From CAYPNP01 sp964412195 (lineage in GTDB: Bacteria; Acidobacteriota; JAAYUB01), in contig CAYPNP010000008.1 in assembly GCA_964412195.1 (NCBI GenBank), forward strand, positions 62,001 to 126,000: a stretch of 64,000 bases of DNA. Reading direction: 5' to 3'. Under the pieces are notes generated by a model. It worked only from the letters and a program-made list of their open reading frames with translations, did not search any database and was not told where the DNA came from. Shown here piece by piece: positions 51,376 to 58,651 of the stretch (position 1 is the stretch's first letter; each line of letters opens with the position of its first letter). The position numbers and the translations under genes were made by a program.

Positions 51376-53196
51376 CTACCGGACAAACAGGAACGACAGC
51401 ACCACCAGCAGGCCGATGATCACCCAGCCCAGGTAGTTGCTGTAGACCCCGTTGTGGATGCCGCTCAGGAGCGGGCGGGTCAGCCAGCGGCCGATGCCGA
51501 TGATGCCGTCCGCGACCACGTCGATCAGGCGGTCGAAGTACCGGAAGACCAGGTTGGCCAGCCACTGGACCACCTTGACGCCGATCTCGTAGGCGTCGAA
51601 TTTCTTCTCGGCGGCCATGTGCAGCGCCGGACCGAGCACCGGCGAGTCGCCCAGGGAGGCGAACGTCGCCGCCGGCCGCTCGCACCGCTGCCGGCCGGCG
51701 AAAAAGAGCAGGGCGCCCAGCAGGTAGATGGCGAAGGACGCCACCGTCAGGGGGGAAAAATGCCACACGCCGAGCAGCCAGCCGGCGTCCGGTTCCGCGA
51801 AGAGGGCGCCCACGGTCGGGGCGACCGAAGTGAAAACGGTGCCGGTCACCATGGCCAGCAGGCCCAGCACCAGTACCGGGAAAACCTGGCCGGCGGGCGC
51901 TTCGGCCTTGGGCGCGGCGCTCCGGCGGGCCCACAGCACCGCCACGATCTTGCAGAACACCGCCATCAGAAGGAGGGCGCCGACCCAGAGGGCCGCGAAG
52001 ACGACATAGTGGTGGCGCTCGATGAGGCCCTCGAAGATCAGATCCTTGGAAATGAACCCGCCGGTGGGCGGCAGGGAGATGGCGGCGGTGAAGGCGAACA
52101 GGAACCCGAGCCCGGTCAGCGGCAGCCGGCGGCCGAAGCCCTCCAGCGCCTCCAGCCCGGCCCCGCCGGCAGCGGCCTCCAGGTTGCCCGCGGCGAAGAA
52201 CATGGTGGACTTGTAGGTGGCGTGGGTCAGCATCAGGAGCAGCGCCCCGGCCATGCCCGCCGTCTCCGACGTGGCCATGCCGGCGACCATAAAGCCCACC
52301 GGCGAGATGGCGGTGAGCGCCAACACCTTTTTCAAGTTCGGCTCCACCAGCGCGGGCACCACGGAGACGAACACGGTGGCCACCGCGAACAGGTACATCA
52401 CGGTGCGGGCCGTCTCGTTGAGGGCGAACATCTGGTGGCAGAGGGTGAACAGGAAGTAGATCCCCAGGATCTTCTCGAGGGAGGCCGGCAGGGCCGCGAA
52501 GCCTGGCGCCGGCATCGCCTCGGCGGCGTCCGGGATCCAGGTGTGGAAGGGGAACATGCCGGCCTTGGCGCCCGCGCCCAGGAAGATCAGGAAGAACGAC
52601 CAGAAGGCCGTGGCCGACGAGCCCACCGGGATCGGCGAGATGGCGGCCGCGCCCGTCGTCTGGGCGAAGTAGAGCATCAGGCCGAGGATCATCAGGAAGT
52701 CGCTGGCGCCGCCGATGATCAGGGCTTTGAACGCCACCCGCTCGGTGTGGTCGCCGCCGCTGTGGATCAGGGCGTAGAGGCCGACCAGGAACATCTCCCA
52801 GAAGATCAGCAGCACGAAGAGGTGGTCGGTCAGGAGGACGCCCGCCGCGGCGGCGAAGGCCACCAGCAGGAACGTGAGGAACAGGTACGGCTTCGGGATG
52901 GCCTGGATGAAGCGGACCAGGTAGATCGCTGTCATCAGCTGGAAGACGAGGACGAACGCCAGCAGCAGGGCCTTCCAGGCGGTCAGGCTGAAACTCAGGG
53001 CGAAGTTGCCCAGCCAGGGCTGGTTCACCGCGGGGGTGCCGGCCGGGACGGCGACGAACGCCACCACCGACAGCACCACCGCCGCGAGGGTCGCCAGCGC
53101 GGCCAGGGCGGGCTTCTTCCGGAGGAACGGCAGCACCAGGAAGGCGGCCGCCAGGGGGATCACGATGGGGGACAGCATCAGGGTTTGCGGGCTCAT
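51376..53196 (-). CDS. Antiporter-like subunit (NuoL/MbhH-like) with lateral helix
   Basis: 606 aa. Fourteen core helices with the conserved Glu (LLIFWEMFLVGLYALI), Lys (GAGAKAGMFPFHTWIPDA) and Lys (LPASLEKILGIYFLF). The C-terminal ~100 residues (KFDAYEIGVKVVQWLANLVF and on) form an amphipathic stretch and a last helix (VIIGLLVVLSFLFV), like the lateral arm of NuoL. Three bases separate it from the M-like gene. Confidence 0.92.
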   Translation of the reverse strand: MSPQTLMLSPIVIPLAAAFLVLPFLRKKPALAALATLAAVVLSVVAFVAVPAGTPAVNQPWLGNFALSFSLTAWKALLLAFVLVFQLMTAIYLVRFIQAIPKPYLFLTFLLVAFAAAAGVLLTDHLFVLLIFWEMFLVGLYALIHSGGDHTERVAFKALIIGGASDFLMILGLMLYFAQTTGAAAISPIPVGSSATAFWSFFLIFLGAGAKAGMFPFHTWIPDAAEAMPAPGFAALPASLEKILGIYFLFTLCHQMFALNETARTVMYLFAVATVFVSVVPALVEPNLKKVLALTAISPVGFMVAGMATSETAGMAGALLLMLTHATYKSTMFFAAGNLEAAAGGAGLEALEGFGRRLPLTGLGFLFAFTAAISLPPTGGFISKDLIFEGLIERHHYVVFAALWVGALLLMAVFCKIVAVLWARRSAAPKAEAPAGQVFPVLVLGLLAMVTGTVFTSVAPTVGALFAEPDAGWLLGVWHFSPLTVASFAIYLLGALLFFAGRQRCERPAATFASLGDSPVLGPALHMAAEKKFDAYEIGVKVVQWLANLVFRYFDRLIDVVADGIIGIGRWLTRPLLSGIHNGVYSNYLGWVIIGLLVVLSFLFVR

Positions 53197-53199
53197 GGG

Positions 53200-54651
53200 C
53201 TATCTCCAGAAAAGACTCACCAGCTGCCCCAACCGCTCGCCGTCGGCCACGTTGGCCAGGTTGAACGGCAGCTGGAGCAGGACGCCGACGACGATGGTCA
53301 GGACCGCCAGGACCGCCACCACGCCCACCATCACCGGGGTGCCTTCGCGGTGCGACTCGCCGCGCGGCTGCCCCATGAAGACGAGGTGGAAGCTCTTCAG
53401 CATGTACAGCAGGGTGATGACGGCGGTCAGGATCGCCAGGGTGGCGATGGCGGTGTGGCCGCCTTCGACCAGTCCCGAGATGACGAACCACTTGCAGAAG
53501 AAGCCGGCCATGGGCGGGATCCCGGCAATGCTCAGGGCGCAGACGGCGTAGCAGATCGCCGTGATGGGCATCTTCTTGATCAGCCCGCCCATCTTGGTCA
53601 TGTCCTTGGTGTGGGTGCCGTGCTCGATGATCCCGGCGCAGAGGAACAGCCCGCCCTTGGCGATGCCGTGGGCCAGGATGTAAAGCAGCGATCCGATGTA
53701 GCCGTTGTGGGTGAAGGCGGCCAGCCCCAGGAAGGTGTAGCCGATCTGGCTGACGGTGGAGTAGGCCAGCAGCCGCTTGATGTTGGTCTCGCAGAGGGCC
53801 GCGCAGGCGGAGACGAACGCGCTCACCAGGGCGAAGATCAGGATCACGGTCTCGGCCTTCTCGGAGATGACCATGCCGTTGACGAACAGCCGGGCGAAGC
53901 CGTAGAGGCCGATCTTGACCAGGATGGCGGCGTGCAGCAGGGAGGTCACCGTCGAAGGCGCCACGCCGGCGTCGGGCAGCCAGGTGTGCAGCGGGACGGT
54001 GGCGCTCTTGCTGAAGATGCCGGCCATGATTAGGGCCAGGGCGATGGTGCCGATCTCGCGGCCCCGCAGCGCGCTGATCTCGAATGTCCCAAATTGGGCG
54101 TAGACGAGGGCGAAGCCCAGCAGCATCAGCACCGCGCCGCCGAAGGTCACCAGGAACGCCTTGTCGGCCTTCCAGATGTAGTCGGGCTCGCGGAAGTAGC
54201 CGATCAGGCGCCAGCAGGCCAGGGCCGAGATTTCCCAGAAGAGGTAGAGGAAGATGATGTTGTCGGAGAAGACCAGGCCCATCATCGCGCCGAGGAACAG
54301 GGTCACGATGAAATAGTACTCCGGTTCGTCGTCGGTATGCTCGATGTAGCCGAGGGAGTAGATGGCGATCAGCGTCGCGATGAGGGACGAGGCGAACGCC
54401 ATGAACACCGCCAGGGCGTCGACGGTCAGGGAGAAGTTGATCCCGTGATAGAGCGGCAGGCTCCAGGCCCAGGTTTTACCGCTCAGGGCCGGCCCCAGCA
54501 GCGACCAGGTCATGACATGGGCGGCGCCGATGAGGAGCACGGCCAGGTATCCCGTCGCCTTCCGCAGCTTGAACCAGCCCAGCACCGGGATCAGCAGCGA
54601 CCCCAGCAGGGGAACCAGGATGATTCTCAACGCAATCGATTGAATATCCAT
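53200..54651 (-). CDS. Antiporter-like subunit (NuoM/HyfF-like), first gene of the operon
   Basis: 483 aa, 14 helices. Glu in FLYLFWEISALACWRLI, Lys in IFSKSATVPLHTWLPDA, His/Lys in LLHAAILVKIGLYGFARL. It is the most promoter-proximal gene; the order M-L-N-J-K-A-B-C-D-H-I-protease is thus antiporter modules first, catalytic core last. ATG 54651 lies about 75 nt from the predicted transcription start. Confidence 0.92.
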   Translation of the reverse strand: MDIQSIALRIILVPLLGSLLIPVLGWFKLRKATGYLAVLLIGAAHVMTWSLLGPALSGKTWAWSLPLYHGINFSLTVDALAVFMAFASSLIATLIAIYSLGYIEHTDDEPEYYFIVTLFLGAMMGLVFSDNIIFLYLFWEISALACWRLIGYFREPDYIWKADKAFLVTFGGAVLMLLGFALVYAQFGTFEISALRGREIGTIALALIMAGIFSKSATVPLHTWLPDAGVAPSTVTSLLHAAILVKIGLYGFARLFVNGMVISEKAETVILIFALVSAFVSACAALCETNIKRLLAYSTVSQIGYTFLGLAAFTHNGYIGSLLYILAHGIAKGGLFLCAGIIEHGTHTKDMTKMGGLIKKMPITAICYAVCALSIAGIPPMAGFFCKWFVISGLVEGGHTAIATLAILTAVITLLYMLKSFHLVFMGQPRGESHREGTPVMVGVVAVLAVLTIVVGVLLQLPFNLANVADGERLGQLVSLFWR

Positions 54652-54731
54652 ACATTACGCCCCGCGCGAAGTATTTCGATCCGACCTGTAATCCACCCTC
54701 AGAAGGAACATTCGGTTGTTCAAGGACCCAC

Positions 54732-54760
54732 AATATACCAAATTTTATGAAGAATGGAAA
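54732..54760 (-). promoter_or_regulatory. Promoter of the hydrogenase operon
   Basis: Minus strand: TTTCCA (4/6), 17 bp, TATATT (5/6), inside the AT-rich island. Start predicted near 54725. Confidence 0.65.
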
Positions 54761-54993
54761 ATTTTAATTTTTGTTCAATCGGAAATCAAGTGGAAACTTC
54801 GGCCGGGTGAGGGAAAACGCCGAAAATATCTATACATTCAAATACAGATCCCGGACCCCTCTGCCGGGGGAAACGACGCGCCTTTGAAGGGCCGATTTGA
54901 CCTGTCCCCCGATGGAGGGCCGGCGTGTCGGAGGCAGGGGAAACCGCAGTCCGCGGCCACCCGGAGCGGCCGGCGGACGCGCCGTTTTGCGTC

Positions 54994-55021
54994 TTGACAA
55001 GACCGGGCGCCGTGACATAAT
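54994..55021 (+). promoter_or_regulatory. Promoter of the MgtE-N/CBS - Nramp operon
   Basis: Perfect TTGACA, 16 bp, CATAAT (5/6). Predicted start near 55028, giving a 5' leader of about 155 nt. Confidence 0.75.
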
Positions 55022-55027
55022 GACCGT

Positions 55028-55183
55028 GGCGGCGCCAGCCGCATGTCTTTCAGGCTTTGTGTTCCATGGACTTCGACGATTCCGGACCGCGACGGCGCGG
55101 CCCACCCCTTCCGGGGGCGCCGCAGGTCCGGGTCCGGGCCGCCGCCCCCTCCCTGAGGGCGGCCCCCGGGGAGGGAGAGCGTC
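55028..55183 (+). promoter_or_regulatory. Long GC-rich leader before a magnesium-type transporter gene
   Basis: The untranslated leader has several possible stems, for example GCCGCCC/GGGCGGC at 55141-55163, immediately in front of the GAGGGAG ribosome site (55171-55178). Such a position is used by Mg-sensing leaders, but no known riboswitch consensus was recognised by eye. Confidence 0.4.
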
Positions 55184-56440
55184 ATGGCCTACCTGAGCGA
55201 TCTCATCGGCAAGCCTGTCGCCGACGTGGACGGCCGCAAGGTCGGCCGGGTGGTGGATATCCTAGCCTGCACGCGCGGTCGCACGCCGCACCCGGAGGTC
55301 GTGGCCGTTTCGGTCCGGCGGGGCCGCGAATCGTTGAGCGTCCCGATCGCCGAAGTGGCGGTCCTGATCGCTCCCGCCATCCCCCTGACCGTGCGGGAAG
55401 ACCAGATCACCCGCTACCAGGCGGGCGAGCACGACATCCATCTCGTTCACGACATCCTGGACAAGCAGATCATCGACACCAACGGCGTCCGCGTGGTCCG
55501 GGTCAACGACCTGGAGATCACCCGGATCAACCTGAAGTATCTCGTCGCCAACGTCGACATCGGCTACCTCGGCATCTTCCGCCGGCTGGGCCTCTCCAAG
55601 GCGGCCGACAAGTACCGCAAGCGCTTCGGCGGCAAGAAATCCCCCAACATCATCTCCTGGGACGACATCGAGCTGCTGCCCGGCGGCCAGCCCATGCGGC
55701 TGAAGGTCTCCAGCGACAAGATCGCCGAGCTGCACCCCGCCGACCTGGCGGAGATCCTCAGCGACCTCAACCGGACCGAAAGCAACAAGTTTCTCGAGGC
55801 CCTGGACGTCAAGACCGTGGCCGACGCCCTGGAGGAGGTGGAGCCTGACTTCCAAGCCAGCCTGGTGGAAGCGATGCCCGACGAGAAGGTGGCCGACATC
55901 CTCGAGGAAATGGCGCCGGACGAGGCCGCCGACCTGCTGGCCGAGCTGCCCGAGGACCGCAGCGACCAGCTCCTCAAGCTGATGGAGCACGCGGAGGCCG
56001 AGGACGTCCGGAAACTGCTGACCTATCCCGAAGACACCGCCGGCGGCATCATGACCACCGAGTACGTGGATATTGATCCCGACCTCACCGCCGGGCAGGC
56101 CATCGCGGTGCTGCGGGAGAACGCCGAGGAGGCCGAGACCATTTTCTACGTCTACGTCACGGACGCCGAAAACCGGCTCCTAGGAGTGTTCTCCCTGAGC
56201 GACCTCGTGCTGGCCAAGCCGGAGACGCCCGTGAAGGACTTCATGCACCACCGGGTGGTCAGCGTCCTGCTGGAGGCCAGCCAGGACGAGGTGGCCCAGG
56301 TCATCGCCAAATACAACCTCCTGGCGGTGCCGGTCGTGGACGAGCAGGACCGACTGCATGGGATCGTCACCGCCGACGATGCCCTCGACAAGATCATCCC
56401 CACCAAGTGGAAGAAGCGGCTGCCACGGTTGTACCACTGA
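55184..56440 (+). CDS. Soluble MgtE-N and CBS-domain protein with PRC-barrel N-terminus
   Basis: 418 aa without membrane helices. PRC-barrel-like N-terminus (MAYLSDLIGKPVADVDGRKV), MgtE N-domain (about 180-275: LHPADLAEILSDLN; MAPDEAADLLAELPEDR), linker TAGGIMTTEYVDI and two CBS domains (about 285-410: FYVYVTDAENRLLGVFSL; VPVVDEQDRLHGIV). In MgtE these parts sense Mg2+ and close the channel; here the channel part is missing and a separate permease follows after 36 bp. Probably a cytoplasmic regulatory subunit for that permease. Strong SD before ATG 55184. Confidence 0.88.
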   Translation: MAYLSDLIGKPVADVDGRKVGRVVDILACTRGRTPHPEVVAVSVRRGRESLSVPIAEVAVLIAPAIPLTVREDQITRYQAGEHDIHLVHDILDKQIIDTNGVRVVRVNDLEITRINLKYLVANVDIGYLGIFRRLGLSKAADKYRKRFGGKKSPNIISWDDIELLPGGQPMRLKVSSDKIAELHPADLAEILSDLNRTESNKFLEALDVKTVADALEEVEPDFQASLVEAMPDEKVADILEEMAPDEAADLLAELPEDRSDQLLKLMEHAEAEDVRKLLTYPEDTAGGIMTTEYVDIDPDLTAGQAIAVLRENAEEAETIFYVYVTDAENRLLGVFSLSDLVLAKPETPVKDFMHHRVVSVLLEASQDEVAQVIAKYNLLAVPVVDEQDRLHGIVTADDALDKIIPTKWKKRLPRLYH

Positions 56441-56476
56441 TCCCGGACCCGCTTCTCCGCTGGATTTGATTCGACC

Positions 56477-57742
56477 ATGAAACTCCTCCGCAGGCTCCGA
56501 CGGAAACCGTTCCTGCGCAACCTCCTGATCTTCATGGCGGTGCTGGGTCCCGGCATCATCACCGGAAGCGTGGACAACGACGCCGGCGGCATCACGACCT
56601 ACTCGGTGGCGGGGGCCGAATACGGCTACCACCTGCTGTGGACCCTCCTGCCGGCTTTCCTGGTGCTGGTGATCGTCCAAGAGATGAACGCCCGGATGGG
56701 GGTGGTCACCGGCAAGGGGCTGGCCGACCTGATCCGGGAGAATTTCGGCGTCAAGGCGACGTTTTACATTTTCCTGTTCCTGCTGGTCGCCGACATCGGG
56801 AACACGGCCACGGAGTTCGCCGGCATCGCCGGCAGCCTGATGATCTTCGGGGTGAGCAAGTACATCTCCGTCCCCCTGGCCGCCGCCGCCGTCTGGCTCT
56901 TCGTGGTCAAGGGCAACTACAAGCTGGCCGAGCGGATCTTCCTGTCCTTCAGTCTGTTCCTCCTCTCCTATGTCGTGTCGGCCGTCCTGGCCGAGCCGGC
57001 CTGGGGGGAGATCGGCGCGGCCATGGTCCATCCCCGGCTGGAGTGGGACAAGAACTACCTGTGGATGGTGCTCGGCATCGTCGGCACCACCGTGGCGCCC
57101 TGGATGCAGTTCTACATGCAGGCGGCGGTGATCGAGAAGGGCCTGAAAATCAAGAAATACAAGTTCACCCTGCTGGATGTGGTGCTGGGCAGCGTCGCCA
57201 CGGTGGTGGTGGCGTTCTTCATCATCGTGGCCTGCGGCTCCACGCTGCACGTCCACGGCATCCACATCCAGAAGGCGGCCGACGCGGCCATGGCCCTCCA
57301 GCCGCTGGCCGGCCGCCTGGCGGCCGAGATCTTCGCCTTCGGCCTGTTCGTCGCCTCCATTTTTTCCGCCACGATCCTTCCCCTGGCGGCGGCGTTCTAC
57401 GTCTGCGAGGCGTTCGGCTTCGAGGCCGGCATCAACAAGCGCTTCCACGAGGCGCCGCAGTTCTACGCGCTTTTCACCGCGATGATCGTCGTCGCCGTCG
57501 CGATCATTCTGCTCCCGGGGGCCCCGCTCATCACCATCACCATCTGGACCCAGGTCCTGAACGCGATCCTCCTGCCGGTGGTGCTCGTCTGCATGGTCCG
57601 CCTCACCGGCAAGCGGGAGATCATGGGCGAGTACGTCAACAGCCGCTTCCAAAGCCTGGTGGGGTGGGCCATCACCGCCGTGCTGGTCGTCCTCAGCGCG
57701 CTGCTGGTGGTGTCGCCGCTGCTGGAGCTGCTGGGAGGATGA
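56477..57742 (+). CDS. Nramp-related divalent metal transporter, NRMT (Mg-type) candidate
   Basis: 421 aa, eleven helices. Helix 1 reads GSVDNDAGGITTYS in place of the DPGN of iron/manganese Nramps. Helix 6 reads VGTTVAPWMQFYMQAA, where Nramps have MPHN-like with a metal-binding Met; Ala takes the place of that Met. Loss of this Met is characteristic of Mg2+-transporting NRMT members. The linkage with an MgtE-type sensor supports magnesium. It does not exclude another divalent ion. Confidence 0.82.
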   Translation: MKLLRRLRRKPFLRNLLIFMAVLGPGIITGSVDNDAGGITTYSVAGAEYGYHLLWTLLPAFLVLVIVQEMNARMGVVTGKGLADLIRENFGVKATFYIFLFLLVADIGNTATEFAGIAGSLMIFGVSKYISVPLAAAAVWLFVVKGNYKLAERIFLSFSLFLLSYVVSAVLAEPAWGEIGAAMVHPRLEWDKNYLWMVLGIVGTTVAPWMQFYMQAAVIEKGLKIKKYKFTLLDVVLGSVATVVVAFFIIVACGSTLHVHGIHIQKAADAAMALQPLAGRLAAEIFAFGLFVASIFSATILPLAAAFYVCEAFGFEAGINKRFHEAPQFYALFTAMIVVAVAIILLPGAPLITITIWTQVLNAILLPVVLVCMVRLTGKREIMGEYVNSRFQSLVGWAITAVLVVLSALLVVSPLLELLGG

Positions 57743-57911
57743 GCGGCCGGCGGACCCGGCCCGGCCGCCCCCGGTTCACGCAACCGATTCCGTTTCAATC
57801 ATTTTTTTCGAGTCCGGTTTTCTCCTCGCGGCCTGCGCCGATTCGGGTGAATCCTTTACCCCCGCAGGTCAATCATACCCCGAAAGAGTACTTTGTCCGT
57901 GGAGGGGTGAG

Positions 57912-58292
57912 GTGACAGAACGACGCAGGGAACAGCGGATCAAGCGGCGCCTGCCGGCGCGGTTCGAATGCCGGGGGCGCACCCACTTGTCCTTCACCAG
58001 CGACATTTCGGAAAAGGGATTGTTCCTGGCTTCCCCCCATGTGTACCCACCGGGAAGCGCCATTCAGATCGACCTGAACGTCCCGAAGGGGAAGTGCCGC
58101 CTGGAGGGCCTGGTGGCCTGGAGCAAGCACGTTCCGCGGCACCTCTTCAACCTGTTCAAGGGAGGCATGGGCGTCCGCCTGAAGCCCACCGACCAGATGG
58201 AGTTCCGGCGTCTGCTGGCCCCCGAGCCCACCCGCGGATACACGATGATGGAGGAGCGTCCATTTGGAAAGAAGAAGCGCACGCCGCTTTGA
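57912..58292 (+). CDS. PilZ-domain protein (c-di-GMP effector)
   Basis: 126 aa. RRREQRIKRRLPARF carries the Arg-rich c-di-GMP loop (RxxxR) and SDISEKGLFL the (D/N)xSxxG motif; later strands follow PilZ. GTG start with GGAGGGG site. The next PilZ gene overlaps it by 29 bp. Output partner not known. Confidence 0.85.
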   Translation: MTERRREQRIKRRLPARFECRGRTHLSFTSDISEKGLFLASPHVYPPGSAIQIDLNVPKGKCRLEGLVAWSKHVPRHLFNLFKGGMGVRLKPTDQMEFRRLLAPEPTRGYTMMEERPFGKKKRTPL

Positions 58293-58584
58293 GAAGCGGC
58301 TGCTCGCCCGGATATGGTGCCGGGGAAAGTCGAGCTTGATCCACATCCGGAACATATCGGCCACGGGGCTGTTCACAATCGCACGGGAAGTGTGCCCGCC
58401 GGGAAGCGCCATCCAGATCGAGATTGAAGGCTGGGGGAGCGGGGTTCCGCTGAAAGGCCGGGTCGTGTGGAGCCGGCGCATACCCCCGCATCTCTTTCCG
58501 GCCTTCGGCGGGGGGATGGGCATCCGCTTGACCAATCCCGGAATCCTGGAGTACCAGGACCTCCTGATTTCGCCCGACCAATGA
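58264..58584 (+). CDS. Second PilZ-domain protein, translationally coupled
   Basis: 106 aa. ERRSARRFEKRLLARI and RNISATGLFTI are the two PilZ motifs (Asn in place of Asp). TTG start at 58264 is supported by a perfect GGAGGAG site 9 nt upstream, inside the preceding gene. It is about 35% shorter at the C-terminus than the first PilZ protein in its tail and is probably a duplicate. Confidence 0.82.
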   Translation: MERRSARRFEKRLLARIWCRGKSSLIHIRNISATGLFTIAREVCPPGSAIQIEIEGWGSGVPLKGRVVWSRRIPPHLFPAFGGGMGIRLTNPGILEYQDLLISPDQ

Positions 58585-58651
58585 CGGGAAGACGGCGGGC
58601 AGGAGGCGGGACGGGGTCTCCGGGGAGGCAGGAGCGCCGGGGGGGCTGTTT

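Larger units (their letters stand above)
54652..55183. other. Divergent promoter region of the hydrogenase and Mg-transport units
   Basis: 532 bp without a gene. The left half (54700-54800) is an unusual AT-rich island in a GC-rich genome and carries the hydrogenase promoter. The right half carries a near-consensus promoter (54994-55021) and a GC-rich leader of about 155 nt (see separate entry). No short tandem repeats occur here, unlike most other gaps of this size. Confidence 0.7.

Noticed and set aside
49769..51436. Long plus-strand open frames opposite the hydrogenase operon
   Set aside because: They are mirror frames of GC-rich genes on the other strand, low in complexity (His/Gln/Asp-rich), and overlap clear family matches.
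45188..54651. Ordinary respiratory complex I
   Set aside because: No NuoE/F/G, the large subunit keeps all four Ni-Fe cysteines and a removable tail, and a maturation protease follows.
57743..57768. Terminator after the Nramp gene
   Set aside because: The GCGGCCGG/CCGGCCGC stem has no T-run behind it; the nearest T tract is about 35 bp away.
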